From: Fodinibius sp036381435
GTDB taxonomy: Bacteria > Bacteroidota > Rhodothermia > Balneolales > Balneolaceae
NCBI GenBank assembly: GCA_036381435.1
Contig: DASVCW010000006.1
Location: 1-64,000, forward strand
Direction of reading: 5' to 3'
Length of the DNA: 64,000 bases
Under the pieces are notes generated by a model that was not told where the DNA came from, searched no databases, and was given only the letters and a program-made list of their open reading frames with translations. Both the position numbers and the translations under genes were made by a program. How positions within the stretch are numbered: position 1 is the stretch's first letter; each line of letters begins with the position of its first letter. Shown piece by piece: positions 33,437-41,664 of the stretch.

Positions 33437-35049
33437 AAATAGAGCAATTTGTGATGATCAAACGCTTCATCTTCATTCAGCGAATTCAGCACCTTATCCC
33501 AAATATCAAGCCCATACTGATTCATATAAAAAATGGTCGAAATGCTCCGCTCCTGCAAGCCATTGCCGGGAAAAAGATGAGTCTGAATTCTTCGAATGCG
33601 CTTTAGCTGGATTTCATCCCGCTTTTTCACCGCCCGGTAAACCTTGGTTTTTAAAGCATCGAGTTCATTAAAATAAAGGCTGGTTGCTTTATCGGCCGAG
33701 GCCTTCAGCGTGAAGTCAATATCTGCTATTTTTTGTTTTTCCGGATCCGCAATTTTGCTAACCTTTTCTTTCCACTCATCAAAAAGCACTTTGATGTCGA
33801 TTTGTTCTGTTCGATCAACATAAGCAGTTTCCAAGTCTTCGATCCGATTATCATACTCATAGAATTCGAAAGGCAACTCTTTAAAAACACGATCGATGGC
33901 CGGTTCAACAATAGTAGCGCTCAGACGCGGGAAGATGACCGGCATCTCCAGTCCGAAGCTGTGGTACATTTTTTTCATCTGTCCATAGTAGGCGATTTCG
34001 CCCGGACCGGCGACATATCCCAAAGCAGGCAGTAAAGCATCTTGCAATACGGGGCGCAAAAATACATTGGGTGAAAAGTTTTCAGGCCGGGTAGCAATGG
34101 CTTCAAGTAATTCCTGAGTTTGCCATTTTTTTCCGTTATCCGTTTGCCAGCCGTTGCCGTTGCTGCTTATTTTTGAGCGTCCTGCCTCATCATCGAGGTA
34201 AAACAAATTTGAATCATGCAAATGCACCTGCTGATGAAAATCACTGGAAAGAGCTTTTGTTTGTTGCTCCAGGTTTTTCCTGATTTCACCGGCTCCGGCA
34301 ATGGATTCCTTTAAATACTCACCGGTCAGCTCTTTTACTTCCTTTAAATTACTTCCCGCCAAAATTAGGCCGTGTTTGGAAAACAATTCCGCCATAAAAC
34401 GTCCCGAAGCATCTAAAAAGGTGTTTTTCGGGGTGAAGCACTTGTCAAGCAGCTGCCACAGATCATCAAAGAACTCTGTTTTGTGGAGTGACTTCCGAAC
34501 ATCGCTCCGCAACTGATCAACTTCGAGCGGAACTTGTAATTCAGCTACCGGAGCGAGGTGATTTGTTTTGGGTGGAAGCTCAAACTGCTTCAATTCATCA
34601 TTCTCAAGCAGGTAAAGGCGTCGGATCTCATCATAATCGTGGTCTTCATCCGCCAGCCAAAAAACGGGAATTACAGGGCGTTCAAACCGCTGCTCCATTT
34701 GCCGCGCCAGATGAATAGCACTGATGGCTTTTAAGACCGTATAAATAGGCCCGCCATAAACTCCCAGTTGTTGTCCGGTAACGATCGCGAGCGCATCCTC
34801 ATCCTTTAGCCGTTCAATATTATCTAAAGCTGCCTGATTTACATCGAACTTTTTATTGAAAGCTGCGAGAATTTCAGCCGTTGCGCGTCGATTACCTTTG
34901 AATTGAAAGTGCTCGATTTTCCGGGCGATTTCCTTTTCACTGAAAGGATTCACTTCAAAAAAATCACCCAGTTTTTCGAAATTATTAATGTACGTTTTAA
35001 ATAACTTTGAAAAAGGCAGGTGATCAAGCGGATAATTTAAAGTTTGCAA
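33433..35049 (-). CDS. bshC: Putative cysteine ligase BshC of bacillithiol synthesis
   Basis: 538 residues, family length. BshC adds cysteine to glucosaminyl-malate in the last step of bacillithiol synthesis. Recognisable blocks are AIVTGQQLGVYGGPIYT (about 87-103), FWLADEDHDYDEI (about 128-140) and FLRPVLQDALLPALGYVAGPGE near 340-360 (position only), with a coiled-coil C-terminal part. bshA and bshB are not in the window. It lies 4 bp after the BFN/UVR gene and overlaps fthC by 4 bp. Confidence 0.92.
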   Translation of the reverse strand: MQTLNYPLDHLPFSKLFKTYINNFEKLGDFFEVNPFSEKEIARKIEHFQFKGNRRATAEILAAFNKKFDVNQAALDNIERLKDEDALAIVTGQQLGVYGGPIYTVLKAISAIHLARQMEQRFERPVIPVFWLADEDHDYDEIRRLYLLENDELKQFELPPKTNHLAPVAELQVPLEVDQLRSDVRKSLHKTEFFDDLWQLLDKCFTPKNTFLDASGRFMAELFSKHGLILAGSNLKEVKELTGEYLKESIAGAGEIRKNLEQQTKALSSDFHQQVHLHDSNLFYLDDEAGRSKISSNGNGWQTDNGKKWQTQELLEAIATRPENFSPNVFLRPVLQDALLPALGYVAGPGEIAYYGQMKKMYHSFGLEMPVIFPRLSATIVEPAIDRVFKELPFEFYEYDNRIEDLETAYVDRTEQIDIKVLFDEWKEKVSKIADPEKQKIADIDFTLKASADKATSLYFNELDALKTKVYRAVKKRDEIQLKRIRRIQTHLFPGNGLQERSISTIFYMNQYGLDIWDKVLNSLNEDEAFDHHKLLYL

Positions 35050-35053
35050 AGCC

Positions 35054-35626
35054 TCAGCCTTTTAGCTTTTGTATTTCATCACGCACCCGAGCAGCTTTTT
35101 CATAATTTTCGGTTTCAATAGCTGTTTGAAGCTCATCCTGAAGCTTGTCAAGTTTGCTCATTCCCTTGGACGGTGCCTTAGGCTTTGAAGCAGCGTTAAG
35201 TTCATCACCCTCATTCGATTCCGAAGCAATGCCCGCTTCATCAAGCACCTCACCCGCTACATAAATTGAGGCATTAAAACGAACGGCAAGGGCTATGGCG
35301 TCGCTGGGACGCGCATCCTGCTCCATGTGCTGACCATCATTATCATAAATAATTTTGGCAAAAAAAGTGCCTTCACTTAAATCATTGATAAAAACCTGGC
35401 TCACTTTTGCGCCGAAAGTTTGAATGGTATTTTTCAGCAAATCATGAGTCATCGGCCGGGGTGGTTTGATATGCTCGAGTTCAAGGGCAATAGCCTGTGC
35501 TTCGAAAGTACCGATAATAATAGGCAGCCGGCGATTTCCCTCCACTTCGTTAAGTATGAGAGCATAAGCTCCACCGCTGCTTGGGCTGGTTGAAAGCCCT
35601 AAAATGTCCATCTTGATTTTATTCAA
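35054..35626 (-). CDS. Bifunctional nuclease domain protein with UVR motif
   Basis: 190 residues. The BFN (DUF151) domain covers about 5-130 (LILNEVEGNRRLPIIIG, then DARPSDAIALAVR). A linker of about 20 residues rich in Glu, Ser and Lys leads to a C-terminal UVR motif (about 158-190: LQDELQTAIETENYEKAARV), the UvrB/UvrC contact helix pair. The nuclease activity of the family is described in a few plant and thermophile members only. It heads the operon with bshC and fthC. Confidence 0.85.
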   Translation of the reverse strand: MNKIKMDILGLSTSPSSGGAYALILNEVEGNRRLPIIIGTFEAQAIALELEHIKPPRPMTHDLLKNTIQTFGAKVSQVFINDLSEGTFFAKIIYDNDGQHMEQDARPSDAIALAVRFNASIYVAGEVLDEAGIASESNEGDELNAASKPKAPSKGMSKLDKLQDELQTAIETENYEKAARVRDEIQKLKG

Positions 35627-36129
35627 TGGTTTATAACTTCTTTAAGTAATAATTTAATTTGGTCTTCAAATTTACTGATTTTTAAGGTACCCGTAAACTC
35701 TGTAGTTGTCGTATTCTAAAATCTTTAAAAATATGCATATGACGTATTTCATACATTGTTGAATAACATAAGGAATACAGAACAATCTCCAATGCTTAAA
35801 AAAATATCACCTAAAATTAGTTCCGTCAAGTGGGGAGAGATTATAACGGCCGACGGAAACTACTGTAAGAACCCTAAAATATCGAACAAGGAACCTTGAA
35901 TTTCTACCGTAGGTAATTCCTTCGAAAGAAGTACTTTATCATTCGATATTCCTTGTTCATCTGTTCGACATTTCCCACCTCTGTTTAAACTCAGTTTAAA
36001 TAAAAACCCGTCTCCGACTTTTATATGTTTTGTTGATTAGAACTCCTATATTCCCCGCGGTAATTTCATTGACTTTATAAGAGATTGACACTAATTTCTG
36101 GCTTAACCACTTTAAGTGAAATTGACTGA
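35627..36129. other. 500-bp divergent spacer upstream of the nuo operon
   Basis: No gene was recognised. It holds an inverted repeat of the gaacaaggaa type (35884-35893 against 35949-35958). A promoter for the nuo operon must lie here or further right, but no box pair was convincing. Confidence 0.45.
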
Positions 36130-36504
36130 ATGTTTACTAATTATTTACCGATTTTAATTATAGGCGGTATCGCTATTTTCATCGCCTTACTGCTGATGAC
36201 ACTATCACGGCTGCTTGGTCCTTATCGTCCCAATAAAACCAAGCTTAACCCCTATGAAAGTGGTATGGACCCGGTGGGAGAAGCCGATGAACGTTATTCT
36301 ATCAGTTTTTACCTGGTTGCAATTGCCTTTATCGTTTTTGACCTCGAAGTCGTTTTTATTTATCCCTGGGCCGTACGTTTTCTTGACTTTGAAGTGGGAA
36401 CACTCATTTCAATGATTGTGTTTATTTTTGAACTTTTTGTAGGCCTTATTTATATGATTAAAAAAGGCGTTATTGACTGGGATATCAGGAAAAAGAACAT
36501 TTAA
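36130..36504 (+). CDS. nuoA: NADH-quinone oxidoreductase subunit A
   Basis: 124 residues, three membrane helices (about 7-30, 62-84, 92-113). NuoA is a small membrane subunit of complex I at the quinone-site junction. The first loop holds NPYESGMDPVG (about 41-51), with the conserved Glu and the Cys position replaced, as in many FCB members. First gene of the plus-strand nuo cluster, 17 bp before nuoB. Confidence 0.95.
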   Translation: MFTNYLPILIIGGIAIFIALLLMTLSRLLGPYRPNKTKLNPYESGMDPVGEADERYSISFYLVAIAFIVFDLEVVFIYPWAVRFLDFEVGTLISMIVFIFELFVGLIYMIKKGVIDWDIRKKNI

Positions 36505-36521
36505 TTTAGCTTCAGATAGTT

Positions 36522-37004
36522 ATGGGTATTGAAAATGCTTTAGGTGACGGTTATTTCACTACAAAGATTGATTCACTGACAAACTGGGCGCGTTCTAATG
36601 CCGCCTGGCCAATGCCGATGGGCTTAGCCTGCTGTGCCATAGAAATGATGTCTTTTGCCGCTCCCAAATATGATGCGGCACGTTTTGGTTCAGAAGTGAT
36701 GCGTTTCTCACCCCGCCAGAGCGATGTGATGATCGTAGCTGGGTGGGTTAACTACAAAATGGCACATGCCGTACGAAGAATCTGGGATCAAATGCCCGAC
36801 CCGAAATGGTGTATCGCTATGGGTGCCTGCGCCTCAACCGGCGGTATGCACCGCTGCTATGGCGTTGTTCAGGGCTGTGACAATTTTCTACCGGTTGATG
36901 CCTACGTTTCCGGCTGCCCTCCCCGTCCCGACGCTCTTCTGCATGCCCTCATGAAAATTCAGGATAAAATTCGCACCGAACATTCCGTAACACTGGATAG
37001 TTAA
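36522..37004 (+). CDS. nuoB: NADH-quinone oxidoreductase subunit B
   Basis: 160 residues. It carries iron-sulfur cluster N2, the last electron carrier before quinone. The adjacent Cys pair C37-C38 (GLACCAIEMM) and the later Cys in GACASTGG and VSGCPPRPD supply the four ligands. It is 1 bp from nuoC, implying coupled translation. Confidence 0.97.
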   Translation: MGIENALGDGYFTTKIDSLTNWARSNAAWPMPMGLACCAIEMMSFAAPKYDAARFGSEVMRFSPRQSDVMIVAGWVNYKMAHAVRRIWDQMPDPKWCIAMGACASTGGMHRCYGVVQGCDNFLPVDAYVSGCPPRPDALLHALMKIQDKIRTEHSVTLDS

Positions 37005-37005
37005 T

Positions 37006-37518
37006 ATGGATTTAGAATTATCAAAACCTCTGCAAAAAGTCGTTGATGGATTGACCGAAGATTTTTCGGACAAAATTATTGATGTCTATCAATCTTCGGG
37101 TGATACTTTTGTAAGAGTTGAGCCTGATGCTATAGTTAATGTCTGTAAATCCTTAAAAGAAAAGCATCACTTTATTTACCTGGCTGATATTCTGGGAGCC
37201 GACCGCTTTACAGCTCAGGAACGGTTTGAGGTGATTTATAATATGGTTTCCCTTCGTGACCGCGAGCGATTATTTGTTAAAGTATGGTTAGAAGAAGAAA
37301 GCCCGCGCGTTGATTCTGTCACAGCCGTCTGGAACTCAGCCAACTGGTTTGAGCGCCAGGCCTACGACATGTTCGGCATTACATTTAATAATCATCCCGA
37401 TATGAGGCGGATTTACATGCCCGAGGATTTCAATTATTATCCGCTTCGCAAAGAATTTCCATTGTTAGGTATTCCCGGCTCTATTCCCTTGCCGACATCA
37501 ACACCTGATACTGAATAA
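37006..37518 (+). CDS. nuoC: NADH-quinone oxidoreductase subunit C
   Basis: 170 residues, the 30-kDa subunit of the peripheral arm. The conserved signature SANWFERQAYDMFGI (about 110-124), followed by HPDMRRIYMPEDF (about 129-141), is intact. It is separate from nuoD, unlike the fused nuoCD of enterobacteria. Gaps are 1 bp to nuoB and 9 bp to nuoD. Confidence 0.96.
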   Translation: MDLELSKPLQKVVDGLTEDFSDKIIDVYQSSGDTFVRVEPDAIVNVCKSLKEKHHFIYLADILGADRFTAQERFEVIYNMVSLRDRERLFVKVWLEEESPRVDSVTAVWNSANWFERQAYDMFGITFNNHPDMRRIYMPEDFNYYPLRKEFPLLGIPGSIPLPTSTPDTE

Positions 37519-37527
37519 TAAGTTATT

Positions 37528-38820
37528 ATGGATATCAAAGAACTAAAGAAAGTTAATGATCCTAAATTTTTTAGGAAGCATCAGGAATCTTTATACCGGG
37601 CTTTAGAGGATAAGCATACTACTGTTGAAGTTATAGATGATGAGGATCCTCTCAATACCAGGATGATTCTCAATATGGGTCCCCAGCACCCTGCTACTCA
37701 CGGTGTACTTCGGCTGGTGCTTCAGCTTAACGGAGAGTTTATTGAAAAAGCAAAGCTCGACATTGGCTACCTGCATCGTGGTATTGAAAAAGTAGCTGAA
37801 AATAAAACTTACCAGGAGTTCATGCCTTACACAGATCGTACGGATTACCTGGCTCCTTATAGCAATAATGTAGCCTTTTGTGGGGCCGTGGAGAAAATTG
37901 CAAACGTTGAAGTACCTGAACGTGCCCATTACATTCGTATGATCGGTGCTGAACTGGCTCGTATATCTTCCCACCTCCTTTGGCTCGGAACAATGGTTCA
38001 GGATTCCGGTGCCGTTTCATTTTTCCTCTGGACTTTTCGCGAGCGTGAAAAACTGTATGATATTTTTGATCAAATTGGTGGACATCGCTTCACTATTTCG
38101 CATGCCCGTATTGGCGGAGTAGCGAATGATCTCACATCAGGGGCAATGGCACTGATTAAAGAATTTATTAACACCTTTCCAAAAGAACTCAAAGATTTTC
38201 ATAGCCTGCTGGACCGCAACCGTATTTTTTATGATAGAAATGAAGGCGTAGGCGTGCTAAAAACCGAAGATGCGCTGGATTATGGGGCTACAGGTCCCAC
38301 ACTGCGCGGTTCCGGTTATGCCTACGATATCCGGGCCATCTCTCCCTATGAGCGGTATGACGAGGTAGAATTTGAAATCCCAACACGGCTCGAAGGCGAT
38401 AACCTGGCACGCTACTATGTGCGAATGGAAGAGATGCATGAAAGCATTCGCATTATTCGCCAGTGCCTCGATAAACTTCCAAAAGGGCCCGTACGCGCTG
38501 ATAATGGCAAACAAGCCTACCCTTCAAAGGATGAAGTATATTATTCCATGGAAGGGATGATTCATGATTTCATGATGACCGATACGGGAATTTGTCCGCC
38601 TGACGGCAGTGAATCGTTTCATTCAATAGAAGGTCCTAAAGGGGAACTCGGCTTTTTTATTCAAAGCGATGGAACAGGTCACCCCTGGCGAATGGGAATT
38701 AAATCTCCCTCCTTTGCTAATTTACAAGTATTGGAAAAGTTATTAGATGGAGAAATGGTAGCCGACACCGTAGTAATGATTGGTGGGGTTGATCCAGTAA
38801 TGGGAGATTCTGATAAATAG
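37528..38820 (+). CDS. nuoD: NADH-quinone oxidoreductase subunit D
   Basis: 430 residues, the 49-kDa subunit lining the quinone cavity. The N-terminal NMGPQHPATHGVLR (about 49-62) contains the quinone-contacting His. DIGYLHRGIEKVAE (about 77-90) and the C-terminal IGGVDPVMGDSDK end match the family. It is followed by 141 bp containing a C-rich repeat before nuoE. Confidence 0.97.
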   Translation: MDIKELKKVNDPKFFRKHQESLYRALEDKHTTVEVIDDEDPLNTRMILNMGPQHPATHGVLRLVLQLNGEFIEKAKLDIGYLHRGIEKVAENKTYQEFMPYTDRTDYLAPYSNNVAFCGAVEKIANVEVPERAHYIRMIGAELARISSHLLWLGTMVQDSGAVSFFLWTFREREKLYDIFDQIGGHRFTISHARIGGVANDLTSGAMALIKEFINTFPKELKDFHSLLDRNRIFYDRNEGVGVLKTEDALDYGATGPTLRGSGYAYDIRAISPYERYDEVEFEIPTRLEGDNLARYYVRMEEMHESIRIIRQCLDKLPKGPVRADNGKQAYPSKDEVYYSMEGMIHDFMMTDTGICPPDGSESFHSIEGPKGELGFFIQSDGTGHPWRMGIKSPSFANLQVLEKLLDGEMVADTVVMIGGVDPVMGDSDK

Positions 38821-38872
38821 CTTTTAGTAGTAGTGAGTATTTATTTCTCCCCGACAACAGCCGGGAGAGATA

Positions 38873-38929
38873 AGTCCCCCTTTAGCCGTAGGCATTCCTT
38901 CGGAAGAAGGGGGCGCAGGGGGATGACTT
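38873..38929. repeat. C-rich dispersed repeat copy between nuoD and nuoE
   Basis: Contains aagtccccctttagccg, cattccttcggaagaagg and gggcgcagggggatgactt, the inverted form of the copies at 18811 and 21774. It lies within the operon transcript and could form a stem. Confidence 0.65.
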
Positions 38930-38961
38930 GCGACAATAGTTTAATCATGTGAATTATTAAA

Positions 38962-39498
38962 ATGGCAGAACAAGAAATCGTTTTTACACAAGAAGATCTC
39001 GAAGAAATCGAGAAGATTAAGGCGAAATTTCCAACCGCTAAAGCGGCAACTTTACAAGTTCTGTGGGTTGCACAGCGTCGGTTCGGCCATGTGGAACCTG
39101 AAGTTCAAAAACTGGTTGCTCATACATTGGAATTGCCCGAATCTCATGTTCATGGTGTTGCTTCCTTTTACACCCAATATTACAAAGAAAAGCAGGGCAA
39201 GTTTGTTCTTGATGTCTGTACCTGCCTTAGCTGCCAGCTTTGTGGAGGCTATGATATTTTAGAGCATCTCGAAGAAACACTCGGCATCAAAGCAGGCGAA
39301 AGCACCGAAGATGAGATGTTTAGTATTCAGGAAGTTGAATGTCTGGGTGCTTGTGGATACGCGCCTATGCTGCAAATCACCAATGGTGTTTATGTAAACA
39401 ATCTTACGAAAGAAAAGGTGGATAATCTTGTAGAAAGCCTTAAAAAAGGTGAAATGCCGGAGTTTGAATCCATGAAAATGCCCCTGCGGGATTTATGA
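38962..39498 (+). CDS. nuoE: NADH-quinone oxidoreductase subunit E
   Basis: 178 residues, the 24-kDa thioredoxin-like subunit with a [2Fe-2S] cluster. Ligand Cys are C86 and C91 (VCTCLSC) and C127 and C131 (ECLGACG); two further Cys (C88, C94) sit in the first loop. The stop codon (39496-39498) lies within the TTTATGATT repeat that borders the following four-helix-bundle gene. Confidence 0.95.
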   Translation: MAEQEIVFTQEDLEEIEKIKAKFPTAKAATLQVLWVAQRRFGHVEPEVQKLVAHTLELPESHVHGVASFYTQYYKEKQGKFVLDVCTCLSCQLCGGYDILEHLEETLGIKAGESTEDEMFSIQEVECLGACGYAPMLQITNGVYVNNLTKEKVDNLVESLKKGEMPEFESMKMPLRDL

Positions 39499-39929
39499 TT
39501 GATGATTTTTGATTGATGATTAAAAATCCGAAATGAATAAAAAGGACTTAATAAAACGTACTAAAGAATTTGCTCATAGATGTGTAAAACTGGCGGTAAG
39601 TTTGCCAAGAACATATCTGGGAAATCATATTAAAGGGCAATTGATTCGTTGTAGTTCTTCTGTTGCCGCAAATTATAGAGCAGCTTGTCTTGGAATAAGC
39701 AACGCTGCTTTCGTTTCAAAGTTAAGCATTGTTATTGAAGAAGCTGATGAAACAGAATTTTGGCTAGATTTTATAATTGTTGAACAACTTAAACCAAAAC
39801 ATTTGATAGAACCATTGAAAAATGAAGCACATGAACTTTCTTCAATCTTCATTGCTTCAAGAAAAACAATACAAATGAAAAATTTAGATTGATAGTCATA
39901 ATCATCAATCATAAATCATAAATCATAAA
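39491..39929 (+). mobile_element. Candidate element 1: four-helix-bundle gene between inverted TGATT repeats
   Basis: The left border (39491-39521) reads atttatgattgatgattttt then gattgatgatt. The right border (39900-39929) reads aatcatcaatcataaatcat then aaatcataaa. They are inverted copies of a TGATTtATGATT-type unit. The left border covers the nuoE stop and the right border touches the nuoF ATG, so the whole nuoE-nuoF gap is this unit. A second similar unit lies at about 41219-41656. Mobility is inferred only; no transposase is encoded. Confidence 0.55.
39533..39892 (+). CDS. Four-helix-bundle protein (23S rRNA IVP / Avd-like family), copy 1
   Basis: 119 residues, all helical. It matches the family of proteins encoded by intervening sequences of bacterial 23S rRNA and related to DGR accessory protein Avd. 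It starts KKDLIKRTKEFAHRCVKLAV, then RTYLGNHIKGQLIRCSSSVA and NYRAACLGIS, ending in ASRKTIQ. Some relatives bind nucleic acid; the role of solo copies is unknown. Copy 2 at 41259 is about 88% identical in protein. Both sit inside the nuo operon on the coding strand. There is no reverse transcriptase or template repeat nearby, so a diversity-generating retroelement is not supported. Confidence 0.85.
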   Translation: MNKKDLIKRTKEFAHRCVKLAVSLPRTYLGNHIKGQLIRCSSSVAANYRAACLGISNAAFVSKLSIVIEEADETEFWLDFIIVEQLKPKHLIEPLKNEAHELSSIFIASRKTIQMKNLD

Positions 39930-41218
39930 TGGCTGATTGGAAATCATTCGAACCGCTGCTCATTCCCGACATCCCGAATCTCGAAAAGATTGATGTCTAT
40001 GAAGAACATGGCGGATATAACGCGCTCAAAAGTATTTTTAATGACCGGGAAAAATGGTCGCGTAAGAATGTGGTGAATGAAGTAAAACAAGCCAACATTC
40101 GGGGACGCGGGGGTGCGGGTTTTAATGCCGGACTTAAATGGAGTTTCATGCCGGAAGATGATGACAGCGGTCCTCGTTACCTGGCTTGCAATGGGGATGA
40201 ATCAGAGCCGGGAACGTTCAAAGACCGCAAAATTTTTGAGTATAATCCTCATCTGTTTATCGAAGGCGCTTTAATTGCCGCCTACGCGATGTCCGTTGAT
40301 ACCATTTACGTTTATATTCGTGGGGAATATATCTCATGGGTACATATGCTGCAAAAGGCGGTAGATGATGCTTACGAAAAAGGCTATATCGGAAAAGATA
40401 TTTTAGGTAAAGGCATTGATATAGAATTTGAAGTTACCTACGGTGCCGGAGCTTATATTTGTGGTGAAGAAACATCCATGCTTGAATCAATTGAAGGCAA
40501 GCGCGGTTATCCGCGAATCAAGCCCCCCTTCCCTGCTCAAAAAGGACTTTGGGGACGTCCCACCACAATTAACAACATTGAAACGCTCGCAAACGTACCG
40601 CTGGTGATCAATAACGGGGCGGACTGGTATGGAGATATTGGAGCTGAAGGACATCCCGGCCCCGTGCTTTATGGAATTTCGGGACATGTAAACAGGCCGG
40701 GCGTTTATGAACTGCCTACAGGCATGCCAGTTATGGAACTAATTAATGATGTAGCCGGCGGAATTCGAGGCGGGAAGAAATTGAAAGCCCTTATTCCCGG
40801 CGGATCTTCAACCCCGGTTTTACGAGCCGATCAGCTTGACGGCGTAAACATGAGTGCCGATTCATTGCGCGATGCCGGCTCTATGATGGGAACCGCCGGC
40901 ATGGTGGTGATGGATGAAGATACCGATATGGTCGATGTACTTTGGCGTATCGCTCATTTCTATCATCACGAAAGCTGCGGGCAATGCACCCCCTGCCGCG
41001 AAGGTACCGGCTGGCTTGAAAAGATTTTGATTAAAATTAAAAACGGTGAAGGCGAGGTTAGAGATCTTGATCTTTTACTTGATCTCACTACCCAGATGGA
41101 GGGTCGGACAATCTGTGCCCTGGCTGATGCCGCCGCATGGCCGGTTCGTCATACTATCAACCGTTTTAGGGAAGAATTTGAAGCACGATGCAAAAAATCG
41201 GTTCACGCTGTCGCGTGA
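39929..41218 (+). CDS. nuoF: NADH-quinone oxidoreductase subunit F
   Basis: 429 residues, the 51-kDa subunit that binds NADH and FMN. The FMN/NADH glycine loop is GRGGAGFNAGLKW (about 57-69), ICGEETSMLESIEGKRG lies near 178-194, and the [4Fe-4S] cluster motif is SCGQCTPCREG near 349-359. It is flanked on both sides by four-helix-bundle elements; the 5' repeat abuts its ATG and the 3' repeat begins right after its TGA. Confidence 0.97.
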   Translation: MADWKSFEPLLIPDIPNLEKIDVYEEHGGYNALKSIFNDREKWSRKNVVNEVKQANIRGRGGAGFNAGLKWSFMPEDDDSGPRYLACNGDESEPGTFKDRKIFEYNPHLFIEGALIAAYAMSVDTIYVYIRGEYISWVHMLQKAVDDAYEKGYIGKDILGKGIDIEFEVTYGAGAYICGEETSMLESIEGKRGYPRIKPPFPAQKGLWGRPTTINNIETLANVPLVINNGADWYGDIGAEGHPGPVLYGISGHVNRPGVYELPTGMPVMELINDVAGGIRGGKKLKALIPGGSSTPVLRADQLDGVNMSADSLRDAGSMMGTAGMVVMDEDTDMVDVLWRIAHFYHHESCGQCTPCREGTGWLEKILIKIKNGEGEVRDLDLLLDLTTQMEGRTICALADAAAWPVRHTINRFREEFEARCKKSVHAVA

Positions 41219-41656
41219 GATTTATGATTTTCGATTTATTATTTATGATTAATGTTGCATGAATAAAGATGATCTGATAAAACGTACTAAAGAATTTGCT
41301 CACAGATGTGTAAAGCTGGCAGTAAGTTTGCCAAGAACATATTTGGGAAATCACATTAAAGGGCAACTGATCCGTTGCAGTTCCTCAGTTGCCGCAAATT
41401 ATCGAGCAGCATGTCTTGGTATTAGCAAGGCAGCTTTTGTTTCAAAATTAAGTATTGTTATTGAAGAAGCTGATGAAGCAGAATTTCGGCTGGAGTTTAT
41501 AATTGATGAACAACTCAAACCAAAACATTTAGTACAACCATTACAAAGTGAAGCACATGAACTGGCTTCAATTTTTATTGCTTCAAGAAAAACAATAAAA
41601 GTGAAAGACTGATTTGATTTATGAATAAACTAATCATAAATCATCAATCAAAAATC
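41219..41656 (+). mobile_element. Candidate element 2: four-helix-bundle gene between TGATT repeats
   Basis: The left border (gatttatgattttcgattta, then ttatttatgatt, 41219-41250) starts directly after the nuoF stop. The right border (taatcataaatcatcaatca, then aaaatc, 41631-41656) is its inverted type. The 18-nt aatcatcaatcaaaaatc at 41639-41656 is the exact reverse complement of 39504-39521 at the left border of element 1. Confidence 0.55.
41259..41612 (+). CDS. Four-helix-bundle protein (23S rRNA IVP / Avd-like family), copy 2
   Basis: 117 residues, near-identical to copy 1 (about 14 substitutions in 117, mostly in the last third). The shared core FAHRCVKLAVSLPRTYLGNH and the RCSSSVAANYRAACLGIS block are unchanged, while the C-terminal helix differs (EQLKPKHLVQPLQSEAHELA). 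It lies between nuoF and nuoG on the coding strand. The pattern of divergence and intact frame suggest a functional gene and a duplication event rather than decay. Confidence 0.85.
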   Translation: MNKDDLIKRTKEFAHRCVKLAVSLPRTYLGNHIKGQLIRCSSSVAANYRAACLGISKAAFVSKLSIVIEEADEAEFRLEFIIDEQLKPKHLVQPLQSEAHELASIFIASRKTIKVKD

Positions 41657-41664
41657 TAAAATCC

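Noticed and set aside
39533..41612. Diversity-generating retroelement, because of the Avd-like family
   Set aside because: No reverse transcriptase, template repeat or variable repeat is present, and the neighbours are ordinary nuo genes.
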